Positions 1 through 8,354 of a stretch of DNA of 25,130 nt are shown in pieces; position 1 is the first letter of the stretch; each line of letters opens with the position of its first letter. The notes beneath the pieces are model-generated. The model worked only from the letters and a program-made list of their open reading frames with translations, was not told the DNA's origin and ran no database searches. Origin of the DNA: CAYVSF01 sp046482855. GTDB lineage: Bacteria > Bacteroidota > Bacteroidia > Bacteroidales > UBA12077. The stretch covers positions 1 to 25,130 of the forward strand of contig JAWOEH010000204.1 in assembly GCA_046482855.1 (NCBI GenBank), read 5' to 3'. A program made the translations under genes and the position numbers.

Positions 1-437
1 ACAAGCGGCGCTCCCTGACCGCCCAGTGCGATGTCGGCGGTGCGAAAATCAGTAGCTGTAAGGCTGTTGGTGGCATAAGCAATGGGCCATCCGTCGCCAA
101 TCTGTGTACTGTAGCCTCGCTCGGGGCGGTGAAATACTGTGTGTCCATGACAGGCAATAATATCGGGAGTAAGATTATGCGTATGTAGAAAAGAGGCCAG
201 GGTATCCCCCAGATAGTGCCCGTAAGCTGCATGTAACTCCATTAGCTCAGTGGCGGGCAGATTCGGTGCATTTCGTAGTTTATCTTCCCACACCACAGGG
301 TAAGGAAGGGTTTCCGTAGCCACCCACCGATAGTGCCAGGAAGAAGGGCTTTTTTTAAACTCTACCGCTGCTAGATCCATCCCGTCAAGCGAGGTGCCCG
401 ACATTTGTCCTATTGCCAGGTAGCTGTTTTTAGTCAT
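1..437 (-). CDS. anmK: Anhydro-N-acetylmuramic acid kinase, N-terminal part (runs off the window)
   Basis: The reverse strand from an ATG at 437 reads MTKNSYLAIGQMSGTSLDGMD. The GxMSGTSLDGxD stretch is the phosphate-binding signature of AnmK. Downstream come an ACHGHTVFHRP motif and a TDFRTADIALGGQGAP motif, both characteristic of the family and containing its catalytic Asp. AnmK is a cytoplasmic enzyme that hydrolyses and phosphorylates 1,6-anhydro-MurNAc, recycling cell-wall sugar to MurNAc-6-phosphate. About 145 residues are visible of a usual 350-370, and the C-terminal part lies before position 1. The start overlaps the stop of the upstream gene by 8 bases (ATGACTAA), which suggests translational coupling with the unknown exported protein. 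The identification is firm. Confidence 0.93.
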   Translation of the reverse strand, partial: MTKNSYLAIGQMSGTSLDGMDLAAVEFKKSPSSWHYRWVATETLPYPVVWEDKLRNAPNLPATELMELHAAYGHYLGDTLASFLHTHNLTPDIIACHGHTVFHRPERGYSTQIGDGWPIAYATNSLTATDFRTADIALGGQGAPL

Positions 438-1122
438 TTATATCTTTTATCAGATTGTCGATGGCGTAATCCAATAGTGAGTAAAGGCTTTCTCTAATCC
501 CCTGGCTCTTGGGTCGTGTATAGGGTATTGAACGGTCGAACCCGGCAAATAATTCCGGCTCAAGAGCCAGTGGTTTTGCTGCTGTAGCCGTCCCATTCCA
601 TCGTTCCAATGGAATAATGCCATTCTTATCGTATATCGCCATCGAAATTGTCAATTGAGGAAAGGTTGATGGTGAGGAAAGATCTTCGTACATCTTTGGG
701 TTTAGTTTCTCCTGATCTTTTGTAAGTGTTTTAATGGCTACATCCAGGCGGAAAAAGTATTGTGAATAGCCCAAGCGAATTACCTGGTTGATACTCGATT
801 CAGGGTACCCAAAATCGTTGTATTTAATCTCATCCATAAAGCTGTTTACGGGCAAAATGCTAAATTCAGCCTCCTTTTCCAGTCGTTCCTCAATGTGGTA
901 ATATATATGATGAATCAACACACTCTTTAGCTTCTCTTTTTTTACTTCAGTGGGTAGTTCAATATTTTCGATATAATCCTCGAGAGGTTTCATTTCTTTT
1001 TCAAAATCTTTCGAGATGGAAAGATTGAAACGAAAAAGACCAAATTGTTTGTCTTTATAATCTTTGGCGGTACCTGCTGTCAGGAGCAATAATACCAGCA
1101 GAAGTGAGCTAATGTATTTCAT
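430..1122 (-). CDS. Hypothetical exported protein, 230 aa
   Basis: I do not recognise this family. The protein starts MKYISSLLLVLLLLTAGTAKD, a clear Sec signal peptide with cleavage likely after TAGTA and no lipobox Cys, so it is probably periplasmic. The mature part is about 210 residues, rich in Lys/Glu and mixed alpha/beta in appearance, with no internal repeat and no obvious catalytic motif. A segment near residues 55-90 looks helical (VKKEKLKSVLIHHIYYHIEE). It lies upstream of anmK and overlaps its start by 8 bases, so the two are probably co-transcribed; a role in the cell envelope is only a guess from this neighbour. The start is supported by the signal peptide. Confidence 0.75.
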   Translation of the reverse strand: MKYISSLLLVLLLLTAGTAKDYKDKQFGLFRFNLSISKDFEKEMKPLEDYIENIELPTEVKKEKLKSVLIHHIYYHIEERLEKEAEFSILPVNSFMDEIKYNDFGYPESSINQVIRLGYSQYFFRLDVAIKTLTKDQEKLNPKMYEDLSSPSTFPQLTISMAIYDKNGIIPLERWNGTATAAKPLALEPELFAGFDRSIPYTRPKSQGIRESLYSLLDYAIDNLIKDIND

Positions 1123-1183
1123 GGCTTTCTGTTATTTGTCAATAGCGGCTGCGGATGGAGCCTTGCCTGTTATCCGTATGAAG

Positions 1184-1212
1184 CAAAAATAGCTAAAAAA
1201 TCAGGAACAAAA
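1184..1212 (-). promoter_or_regulatory. Candidate Bacteroidota-type promoter for the exported protein-anmK pair
   Basis: On the minus strand TATTTTTG (1191-1184) matches the Bacteroidota -7 element TAnnTTTG exactly, and TTTTG lies upstream at 1212-1208. The spacer is about 16 bases, slightly short. The predicted start point near 1177 would leave a leader of roughly 55 bases before the ATG at 1122. This is pattern matching only. Confidence 0.4.
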
Positions 1213-1425
1213 GGAACCCTGCGACTATTTCTTTATCCGTAAGTATTTGCCTTTTTTGGTGCTCTTTATACACCCGGAAGTAGATATTCCCAAATGAATG
1301 AAGGGAAATTTTGCAAATGGAATTGTCGTAAAAAATTGATATATCTGCCTAATGCTGTCTAATGCCAAATTATTTTGTTAGGTAGAAGAAATCTGCAGGT
1401 ATAATTGAATAGGTAAAAAAAAGAG

Positions 1426-1441
1426 TTAACCATTTGGTTAA
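1426..1441. promoter_or_regulatory. Operator copy 1 for the TetR regulator
   Basis: TTAACC-ATTT-GGTTAA forms an inverted repeat with seven perfectly paired bases per side (TTAACCA/TGGTTAA). It overlaps the probable -33 TTTG (1433-1436) of the efflux operon. A second copy of the same pattern lies 36 bases downstream. The size and symmetry suit a TetR dimer, and autoregulation is inferred from the position in front of the tetR gene. Confidence 0.65.
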
Positions 1442-1464
1442 TTTGTAAGTTTGATCTACTTTTG
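1433..1464 (+). promoter_or_regulatory. Candidate promoter of the efflux operon
   Basis: TTTG at 1433-1436 and TACTTTTG at 1457-1464 match the Bacteroidota -33/-7 consensus (TTTG, TAnnTTTG) with a 20-base spacer. A second -7-like TAAGTTTG at 1446-1453 is an alternative. The predicted start is near 1471, about 33 bases before the regulator ATG. Operator-like palindromes overlap both elements. Confidence 0.55.
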
Positions 1465-1477
1465 ACCAAACGGTTAA
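1462..1477. promoter_or_regulatory. Operator copy 2 for the TetR regulator
   Basis: TTGACC-AAAC-GGTTAA is a 16-base inverted repeat with one mismatch to perfect symmetry. Apart from the centre, it differs from operator copy 1 at one position. It overlaps the end of the -7 element and the predicted transcription start, an ideal place for steric repression. Confidence 0.6.
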
Positions 1478-1503
1478 ACTAGTTAGTCAAGACTTATAAC
1501 AAT

Positions 1504-2142
1504 ATGACAGCAAAAGAGAAAAATACGGAGAAACTGATTCTGGAAGCGGCTCACAGAGTGTTCCTGAAAAAGGGGATGAGTGGCGCTCGCATGCAGGAGA
1601 TTGCCAATGAAGCAGGTATCAACAAAGCTTTGCTTCATTACTATTTTAAAAATAAGGACATGTTGTTTACCTCTGTGTTCCGCGTGGCTCTTGGACAATT
1701 TATACCCCGCTTGCAATCGGTATTGGCCGGTGATAGGAAGTTTGATGAGAAACTATTGCAAATAAGTGCCAATTATCATGAGATGTTAATGGAAAATCCC
1801 TACCTCCCCGGCTTTATTCTACAAGAGGTGAACCGAGAGCCAGAGAAGTTGATTGCCCTATTTAAAGAATCTGGCATTGATCAAGATCTGGTTCTGGTAC
1901 TGTTGCAAAAAGATATTGAAGAATTTATTGGAAAAAAAATAGATCCTCGTCACTTCTTGCTCTCCTTACTCTCTCTGGTCATCTTTCCTATTTTGGCCAT
2001 GCCCATGATGTGTGGGTTATTTTTCGAAAATAACAGATCCGAATATGAGCTCTTCTTAGAACAACGAAAACAACTTGTTCCGGAATTACTCATGGGAGGC
2101 ATAAAGGCCATGGCTATGAAATTGGAAGAACTTGAAAAATAA
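1504..2142 (+). CDS. TetR/AcrR-family transcriptional regulator
   Basis: This 212-residue protein has an N-terminal TetR helix-turn-helix at about residues 8-56: ILEAAHRVFLKKGMSGARMQ, then EIANEAGINKALLHYYFKNK. The KALLHYYFKNKDMLF recognition-helix region is highly typical. The rest is a helical ligand-binding and dimerisation domain with a hydrophobic stretch near residues 155-175. It is the first gene of a seven-gene efflux operon, 17 bases ahead of the outer-membrane factor, and two palindromes overlap its promoter. By family behaviour it should repress its own operon and be released by a ligand, possibly a substrate of the pump. The ligand cannot be told from sequence. Confidence 0.93.
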   Translation: MTAKEKNTEKLILEAAHRVFLKKGMSGARMQEIANEAGINKALLHYYFKNKDMLFTSVFRVALGQFIPRLQSVLAGDRKFDEKLLQISANYHEMLMENPYLPGFILQEVNREPEKLIALFKESGIDQDLVLVLLQKDIEEFIGKKIDPRHFLLSLLSLVIFPILAMPMMCGLFFENNRSEYELFLEQRKQLVPELLMGGIKAMAMKLEELEK

Positions 2143-2159
2143 AAGAAATATAGCTGCAT

Positions 2160-3521
2160 ATGAAAACACTGAAAATGTATAAGCAATATCTGCTGACCCT
2201 ATTGATGGTACTTTGTATTCCCGGAGTACAGGTGCAGGCTCAACCGGAGCCGATTCATCTGAGGCAGCTGATTGATGCCCTACATACCAATCATCCATTT
2301 ATGGGGCGAACAGAAATCTATCAGGAACAATTAAACAAGGAAGAAGACTTGTTAGATAAGCAATGGCTCCCGGATGTAAAGGTACAGGGACAGGCTACCT
2401 GGCAGTCGGAAGTGACAGGGATTGACATGGACATAGCTATGCCGGGCGTGGATCTTTCCATACCCGGAGCTCCTAAGGATCAATATAGAATAGCCATGGA
2501 GCTGCAGCAAACTCTTTACGACGGCGGAAGAACACGCTTGTTGCGCAACGTGGAATCGGCCCGTTATCAGGGGTATACTCATGCTCACGAAATGGATTTG
2601 CATAGCCTCGAGCAACAGGTAACAGCCTTGTATTTTGGCGGTTTGCAAATGGCTTATCAAGAAAAACAACTGGACTTGAAAGTGAGCGAACTGCAATCCC
2701 GCCTGGAGCAACTGGAGGCAGGTGTGAAACATGGCGTCTTGTTGCCTTCGGAAATGCAAACTTTACAAGCGGAGAAGCTTAAGCTGGAGCAACAACTGCT
2801 AAAGACTGTGGCCCGACAAAAAAATATTCATCGCCAGTTATCGCTGTTAACCGGCTTAGAGACAGATACCGACAGGAAATTTGTGGCACCTGAACTGGTC
2901 TTTACCAAAGAGGAACAATGGCAACGCCCTGTTTTTAGGTACCTGGAAAGTCAACAGGCACATTTACAAGCGCAGCAACAACTTACCAAAGCGGCCAATC
3001 GTCCCCAGGTTTTCGGATTTGCACAGGCCGGTTATGGAAATCCCGGGCTGAATATGCTGAACGATGGCTTCAACGATTTTTACCTGGTAGGCCTTAAGTT
3101 CTCGTGGCAGTTGTGGGATTGGCAAAAGGGCGATACACAGCGGGCTTTGCTCGATAAACAGAGACAGTTGGTGGCGTTGAATGAGAAAGATATGAAACTG
3201 AAATTTCGTCAACAGTTGTCCGAGAAAACTTCTGAAATTGAGCGTCTGGAAAAGGCGCTTCAAAAGGATGAAGAGATTATTGCCTTGCGAAAGTCCATAT
3301 ACAAAGAAGCCGCTGGAAAACTTAGGAATGGCACCCTCACAGCTACCGATTACCTGGCTGAGTTGAATGCGGTTGCTGATGCACAGTTAGGCAGAGATTT
3401 ACGAAACCTGTATCTGCTAAAAAATAAGGTGGAGTATTTGCAAATACTGGGGGTCCCTCTTTCCGAAATGCTTGTTCATACAGTCGAAGAAGAGGGTAGA
3501 ATAGATCGTAATTCGTTATAA
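2160..3521 (+). CDS. TolC-family outer-membrane efflux protein
   Basis: The 453-residue protein begins with a signal peptide (hydrophobic LLTLLMVLCIPGVQVQAQ), giving a mature protein of about 425 residues, normal for the family. Long amphipathic coiled-coil segments (about 150-230 and 340-400) and paired beta-strand regions such as DQYRIAMELQQTLYDGGRTR and FYLVGLKFSWQLWDWQKGDT are the duplicated OEP pattern. In such systems a trimer forms the outer-membrane channel and periplasmic tunnel, docking on the HlyD adaptor encoded next. A second ATG lies five codons inside (2175); the first is used because both leave a plausible signal peptide. Substrate is unknown. Confidence 0.9.
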   Translation: MKTLKMYKQYLLTLLMVLCIPGVQVQAQPEPIHLRQLIDALHTNHPFMGRTEIYQEQLNKEEDLLDKQWLPDVKVQGQATWQSEVTGIDMDIAMPGVDLSIPGAPKDQYRIAMELQQTLYDGGRTRLLRNVESARYQGYTHAHEMDLHSLEQQVTALYFGGLQMAYQEKQLDLKVSELQSRLEQLEAGVKHGVLLPSEMQTLQAEKLKLEQQLLKTVARQKNIHRQLSLLTGLETDTDRKFVAPELVFTKEEQWQRPVFRYLESQQAHLQAQQQLTKAANRPQVFGFAQAGYGNPGLNMLNDGFNDFYLVGLKFSWQLWDWQKGDTQRALLDKQRQLVALNEKDMKLKFRQQLSEKTSEIERLEKALQKDEEIIALRKSIYKEAAGKLRNGTLTATDYLAELNAVADAQLGRDLRNLYLLKNKVEYLQILGVPLSEMLVHTVEEEGRIDRNSL

Positions 3522-3540
3522 AATTGAAAAATCTGTTACC

Positions 3541-4458
3541 ATGAAGATGAAGAACATTATATTGGCAAGTTTACTGGTTACAGGAGGGTTACTAACCTCA
3601 TGTTCCAATATAAACCCACAGGCCGATGCTTATGGCCATTTTGAGAGCATAGAAACCTTGGTGAGCGCTGAAGTACAGGGTAAACTTGTGAGATTTTCGG
3701 CTGCCGAAGGTACATTGTTGCAGAAAGGCGCGCATGTAGGATTAGTAGATACCGTAACCTATCATTTGCAATTGGAGCAGGCCAAAGCAAAGGTGGCTGC
3801 TGTAGAAGCAAGAAAGCCTTCTGTCAGAGCTCAGGTAAGTGCACAAGAAGAGCAGCTTGATGTGCTGCAAATAGAGCAGGAGCGCCTGCATAAATTATTC
3901 AACGACCAGGCTGCCACTGAAAAACAGGTAGACAATATCGACGGTCAGGTACGTGTGCTGAAGAAGCAGATTGCCGCCACACGAAGTCAGTTGCTGAGTA
4001 TTGAGCAGGAGCGTCGTGCGGCATTGAGTCTGGTGGAGATCTTACAGAATAAGCTGGATAATTGTCAGATTGAAAATCCGATAAACGGCACCGTACTTGC
4101 CACCTATTTTGAACCTTCCGAACTGGTAACTCCCGGACGTCCTTTATATAAAATAGCTTCGCTCGATACTCTGCTAATGAAGTGTTATATTAGTGAGTTG
4201 CAGCTTTCGGAGGTGAAATTGGGACAGCAGGTTTACGTAGGTGCCGATAATCCTGACGGATCTTTACGTCTGGTAAAGGGCAGCGTTACCTGGATTGCCG
4301 CCTCGGCTGAGTTTACTCCTAAAATTATTCAAACTCGCGAGGAGCGGGTGAACCTGGTATATGCCATGAAAATTAAGGTACCGAATGATGGTTCATTAAA
4401 GATTGGTATGCCGGGGGAGGTACATTTTCAACAACCCAATATGGTCACAAATGAATAA
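3541..4458 (+). CDS. HlyD/EmrA-type periplasmic adaptor, lipoprotein
   Basis: The 305-residue protein has a lipoprotein signal peptide with lipobox LTSC (Cys at residue 21), so it is anchored by lipid rather than by a transmembrane helix. Next comes a first biotinyl-lipoyl half (about 30-75), a coiled-coil hairpin of about 100 residues (75-180, with repeated Q/E/L heptads), the second lipoyl half (NCQIENPINGTVLATYFEPS, about 178-200) and a beta-barrel domain. This order is typical of YbhG/HlyD adaptors linking an inner-membrane ABC exporter to a TolC channel. Its stop overlaps the start of the first ATPase by 8 bases, so the two are translationally coupled. Confidence 0.9.
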   Translation: MKMKNIILASLLVTGGLLTSCSNINPQADAYGHFESIETLVSAEVQGKLVRFSAAEGTLLQKGAHVGLVDTVTYHLQLEQAKAKVAAVEARKPSVRAQVSAQEEQLDVLQIEQERLHKLFNDQAATEKQVDNIDGQVRVLKKQIAATRSQLLSIEQERRAALSLVEILQNKLDNCQIENPINGTVLATYFEPSELVTPGRPLYKIASLDTLLMKCYISELQLSEVKLGQQVYVGADNPDGSLRLVKGSVTWIAASAEFTPKIIQTREERVNLVYAMKIKVPNDGSLKIGMPGEVHFQQPNMVTNE

Positions 4459-5380
4459 CGGAGTTGAGATTAACGGCATAAGTAAACGATACACCAAAGT
4501 TGAGGCGCTTAAGGACGTGAGTCTGATGGCCGAACCCGGGCGTATCACCGGTCTGTTGGGACCCGACGGAGCCGGGAAGACCACCCTGTTTCGTATTCTT
4601 ACCACGCTCTTACTGCCCGATTCCGGGACGGCTCACATAGCCGGAATGCATGTGGTTGACGATTACAAGCTTGTACGTGCAAATTTGGGATACATGCCGC
4701 AACGTTTTAGTTTGTATCAGGATTTGAGTGTGGAGGAGAACCTGCGATTCTTTGCCACCATTTTTAATACTACTGTTGAGGAGAATTATGAGATGATTGC
4801 ACCTGTTTACGATCAGATTGCCCCTTTTTCTAAACGCCTGGCCGGGCGTCTGTCAGGAGGGATGAAGCAGAAGCTTGCGCTTTCATGTGCGCTGATTCAC
4901 AAACCGGAGGTGCTGATTCTCGATGAGCCCACCACGGGTGTGGATGCCGTTTCGCGAAAAGAGTTTTGGCAAATGTTGCAATACCTGAAAAGCACCGGAC
5001 TTACCATTTTGGTCTCCACTCCTTATATGGATGAAGCGCAGCAGTGCGATGAGGTGGCTCTGATTCAGGACGGAGAGATTATGGTAAAAGATACGCCGCA
5101 AGGTATTATAAATCAGTTTGAAGATCCTCTGTGGCGTGTTAAAGGAAACGAGATGTACCGTTTGCTTAAGACGCTGGAAGCCATGCCCGAAATTGCGACT
5201 GTTTTTCCCTTTGGCGAATATGCGCATATTACCTTTTACAGCACCCCGCCAACGCCTGCCCAGTTACAGCATAAGTTAGAGCAAAAAGGTATTGCGAATC
5301 CCGACTGCGCACCTATATCCCCTGATATTGAAGATTGCTTTATGGCACTGATGAAAAAACAAGGAAATGAAACACGATAA
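4451..5380 (+). CDS. ABC exporter ATPase, first of a pair (YbhF N-half-like)
   Basis: The ATG at 4451 gives 309 residues and an 8-base overlap with the adaptor (ATGAATAA). An upstream in-frame start at 4403 would overlap the adaptor far more and adds non-family sequence. Visible motifs are Walker A GPDGAGKTT (37-45), Q-loop YMPQRF (Q84), signature LSGGMKQ (134-140) and Walker B LILDE (155-159). The H-loop reads STPYMDEA, with Pro191 where the catalytic His normally stands. The C-terminal 90 residues are an accessory domain. This ATPase and the next resemble the two halves of E. coli YbhF encoded as separate genes. They should form a heterodimer energising the two permeases. Confidence 0.92.
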   Translation: MNNGVEINGISKRYTKVEALKDVSLMAEPGRITGLLGPDGAGKTTLFRILTTLLLPDSGTAHIAGMHVVDDYKLVRANLGYMPQRFSLYQDLSVEENLRFFATIFNTTVEENYEMIAPVYDQIAPFSKRLAGRLSGGMKQKLALSCALIHKPEVLILDEPTTGVDAVSRKEFWQMLQYLKSTGLTILVSTPYMDEAQQCDEVALIQDGEIMVKDTPQGIINQFEDPLWRVKGNEMYRLLKTLEAMPEIATVFPFGEYAHITFYSTPPTPAQLQHKLEQKGIANPDCAPISPDIEDCFMALMKKQGNETR

Positions 5381-6128
5381 ACCCATAATAGAGGTGGAGA
5401 ATTTGGTGAAGCGGTTTGGCTCCTTTGTTGCCAATGACCACCTGACGTTTTCGGTAGCTCCCGGGGAGATTTTTGGTTTCTTGGGAGCCAATGGTGCTGG
5501 AAAAACCACAGCCATGCGCATTTTGTGCGGACTGTCGGAACCTACCGAAGGGAAGGTTCTAGTGGCCGGGCACAATGTTAAGCGTCATCCTGAGCGGGTA
5601 AAACGCAGCATTGGCTATATGAGTCAGAAATTTTCGTTGTATGAAGATCTTACCGTAGCTGAAAATATCCGCTTTTATGGCGGCATATACGGCATGTCAG
5701 GTAAGCTGATAAAACAGAAGACAAGTCAAATGCTTGAGAAATTGCAGCTTACACCTATGCGTAATTCGCTGATTCAATCACTGCCACTGGGCTGGAAGCA
5801 GAAGTTGGCCTTCTCGGTAGCCATTTTGCACGAACCCCGTGTGGTGTTCCTCGATGAACCTACCGGTGGCGTTGATCCCATTACTCGCAGGCAGTTTTGG
5901 GAGCTGATTTATGAGGCTTCTCATGCAGGGGTAACGGTTTTTGTCACCACACACTACATGGACGAGGCCGAATATTGTCATCGGGTTTCTATTATGAATA
6001 AGGGAAAAATTGAAGCTTTGGGTACACCTGGCGAGCTGAAATCCACCTATTCGGCCACCCATATGGATCAGGTTTTTCTGGAGATAGCACGTGGAAAAGA
6101 AGCACGAAAGGAGGCACATGATGAATAG
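5367..6128 (+). CDS. ABC exporter ATPase, second of a pair (YbhF C-half-like)
   Basis: This 253-residue ATPase has Walker A GANGAGKTT (40-48), Q-loop YMSQKF (Q87), Walker B VVFLDEP (Glu164) and an intact H-loop TTHYMDEA (His196). The signature motif is degenerate: LPLGW (139-143) replaces LSGGQ. From memory, the C-terminal half of YbhF has a similar LPLGF. It lacks the C-terminal extension of its partner. The start overlaps the first ATPase by 14 bases and its end overlaps the first permease by 8 bases, so expression is tightly coupled. Paired with the first ATPase it would give one canonical and one degenerate ATP site. Confidence 0.92.
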   Translation: MKHDKPIIEVENLVKRFGSFVANDHLTFSVAPGEIFGFLGANGAGKTTAMRILCGLSEPTEGKVLVAGHNVKRHPERVKRSIGYMSQKFSLYEDLTVAENIRFYGGIYGMSGKLIKQKTSQMLEKLQLTPMRNSLIQSLPLGWKQKLAFSVAILHEPRVVFLDEPTGGVDPITRRQFWELIYEASHAGVTVFVTTHYMDEAEYCHRVSIMNKGKIEALGTPGELKSTYSATHMDQVFLEIARGKEARKEAHDE

Positions 6129-7230
6129 TTTTTGGGGATTTGTTAAGAAGGAGTTTTTCCACATCTTTCGTGATCATAAAACCATGCTGATAATCTTTGG
6201 CTTGCCTATTGCTCAGATACTTATTTTTGGCTATGTGGTAACCAATGAAATCAAAGATGTGCAGGTGGCTGTTTGGGATCGCTCGGGGGATGCCTATACC
6301 CGGGGCATTGTAAATAAAATTGATGCCTCGGAGTATTTTATTGTAACCGGTTATTTAAATAGTGAGCAGGAAGTTGAAGAGGTGTTTCAACGGGGTGAAG
6401 TGAAAGAAGTGATTGTTTTTGCTGATAACTTTGCCCATAGATTGGAACACGAGGGCAGTGCATCGGTGCAATTAGTGGCCGATGCTTCCGATCCCAATAC
6501 GGCCAACCTGCTGGTGAACTACACCGAAAGCATGATAAAATCCTGGCAGTTACAGGAATTTGGTCAGGCAGCATTGCCGGCCCAAATTGTAACGGAAGTG
6601 CGTATGATTTTTAACAATGAGCTAAAGGGGGTATATATGTTTGTTCCAGGTACCATGGCACTTATTCTTATGTTGCTCTCGGCCATGATGACCTCCATCT
6701 CCATCGCCCGCGAGAAAGAGTTAGGAACCATGGAGATATTGCTGGTTTCGCCCCTTAATCCTGTGAAAATCATTGTGGGCAAGGTCATTCCCTATGTGCT
6801 GCTCTCCTTTACCAATGCGGTAGTAATTATTGCCCTCAGCTATTTTGTGTTTGAGTTGCCTGTTCAGGGAAGTCTGGCTCTATTGCTGTTTGAGTGCTTT
6901 TTGTTTACACTGCTGGCTTTATCTCTGGGTATTCTTATTTCCACCGTGAGCAATACGCAGCAGGTGGCCATGTTTATCTCTCTGTTTGCTCTGATGTTAC
7001 CAACTATTTTGCTATCGGGATTCATCTTTCCGATTGAAAATATGCCCGAAGTGCTACAGTGGTTGAGCCATATTATGCCCGCAAAATATTTTATTACCAT
7101 TGTTAAAGCCATTATGGTTAAAGGTGTTGGTTGGAGCTTTATTTGGAAAGAGACCCTTATTTTAATTGGGATGAGCATGTTCTTCCTGCTGGTGAGTGTG
7201 AAGAAGTTTTCGATACGATTGGAAAAATAG
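6121..7230 (+). CDS. ABC-2 type permease, first of a pair
   Basis: The start at 6121 (MNSFWGFVKKEFFHIFRD, 369 aa) is chosen because an AAGGAGG ribosome site lies six bases upstream (6108-6114) and the overlap ATGAATAG with the previous gene matches other junctions in this operon. ATG 6118 is an equal alternative; an earlier in-frame start at 6091 lacks this support. Topology is that of ABC2_membrane_3: an N-terminal membrane helix (about 24-45), a large extracytoplasmic domain (about 45-170), then five membrane helices (from about 175), with the conserved REKELGTMEILLVSPL coupling segment before the next helix. This is one half of the inner-membrane pore of the exporter. Confidence 0.9.
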   Translation: MNSFWGFVKKEFFHIFRDHKTMLIIFGLPIAQILIFGYVVTNEIKDVQVAVWDRSGDAYTRGIVNKIDASEYFIVTGYLNSEQEVEEVFQRGEVKEVIVFADNFAHRLEHEGSASVQLVADASDPNTANLLVNYTESMIKSWQLQEFGQAALPAQIVTEVRMIFNNELKGVYMFVPGTMALILMLLSAMMTSISIAREKELGTMEILLVSPLNPVKIIVGKVIPYVLLSFTNAVVIIALSYFVFELPVQGSLALLLFECFLFTLLALSLGILISTVSNTQQVAMFISLFALMLPTILLSGFIFPIENMPEVLQWLSHIMPAKYFITIVKAIMVKGVGWSFIWKETLILIGMSMFFLLVSVKKFSIRLEK

Positions 7231-7235
7231 CCATT

Positions 7236-8354
7236 ATGCGAACGATACTATTTTTAATACAGAAGGAGTTTATTCAGGTTTTTCGAAATAAAACCATGTT
7301 GCCTATTATCTTTGCTTTACCCGTATTGCAGTTGTTAATTCTGGCCAATGCTGCCACATTTGAAATGCAATCGATAAAACTGGTGGTGGTCGATAGTGAT
7401 AACTCCACCCGCTCGCGGGAGTTGATTCATACGTTTGAAGGTTCTTCCTTTTATCAAATTGTGGCTTATGAAGAGGATGTAGATCATGCCTTTGATTACC
7501 TGATGGATAACTCAGCGGATGCAGTGCTGACTATCGCGCATGATTTTGAACGCACGCTCCTGCGGGAAGATAAAGGAGAGGTGCAATTGTTGGTAAACGC
7601 TATTAACGGCACTGCTGCCGGATTAATCAATGCCTACACATCAGGAATAATTGCCGACTTTAACCGGAAGATTCTCCTGGAAATGGTTACGCCTGATCAA
7701 TTGAGTAACATGAAGACCGTGCAAGTAGAAAGATCTTTTTGGTACAACCCCGATTTAGATTATAAAGTGTACATGGTGCCGGGTATTTTAGTGATATTGG
7801 TAACCATGGTGAGTATGTTTTTGGCGGCTCTGAATATTGTCCGCGAAAAGGAAATAGGCACCATTGAACAAGTAAATGTATCGCCCATTGGTAAGTTTCA
7901 GTTCATTGTGGGCAAGCTTACACCCTTCTTGCTAATTGGGTTGTTTGAATTGGCTTTTGGACTGGCTATTGGCTGGTTGTTTTTTGATGTGCCCATTCGG
8001 GGGAGTTTAGGCGTGCTTTTTGTATTTGCTACCCTCTATCTGATTGTTGTCCTGGGCATAGGTTTGTTTATGTCTACTATTGCACAAACCCAGCAGCAGG
8101 TGATGTTTATCAATTTTTTCTTTATGCTCGTGTTTATCCTCATGAGCGGTATATTCACTCCTACCGAGAGCATGCCTGAATGGGCACAGCGGGTGAATAT
8201 TATAAATCCGCTGGCTTATTTTATGCGGGTTATTCGCATGATTATGCTCAAAGCCTCGTCAATGGAGCATATTTTGCCTGAAGTGCGCAATCTCTCGGCA
8301 TATGCTGTGGTCATTCTATCCTTGGCTACCTGGCGCTATCGAAAGACAACTTAG
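7236..8354 (+). CDS. ABC-2 type permease, second of a pair
   Basis: From ATG 7236 (MRTILFLIQKEFIQVFRNKT) the protein is 372 residues. Longer in-frame starts back to 7131 lie inside the previous gene and lack family similarity. It is a paralogue of the preceding permease, with the same one-helix / extracytoplasmic domain / five-helix layout and a matching REKEIGTIEQVNVSPI segment after the second helix. The two permeases would form a heterodimeric channel, in keeping with two unequal ATPases. It is the last gene of the operon. No convincing terminator follows. Confidence 0.9.
   Translation: MRTILFLIQKEFIQVFRNKTMLPIIFALPVLQLLILANAATFEMQSIKLVVVDSDNSTRSRELIHTFEGSSFYQIVAYEEDVDHAFDYLMDNSADAVLTIAHDFERTLLREDKGEVQLLVNAINGTAAGLINAYTSGIIADFNRKILLEMVTPDQLSNMKTVQVERSFWYNPDLDYKVYMVPGILVILVTMVSMFLAALNIVREKEIGTIEQVNVSPIGKFQFIVGKLTPFLLIGLFELAFGLAIGWLFFDVPIRGSLGVLFVFATLYLIVVLGIGLFMSTIAQTQQQVMFINFFFMLVFILMSGIFTPTESMPEWAQRVNIINPLAYFMRVIRMIMLKASSMEHILPEVRNLSAYAVVILSLATWRYRKTT

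Noticed and set aside
4403..4450. N-terminal extension of the first ATPase
   Set aside because: It would overlap the adaptor gene by 56 bases and adds residues unlike any ABC ATPase N-terminus; ATG 4451 gives a normal start and the common 8-base overlap.
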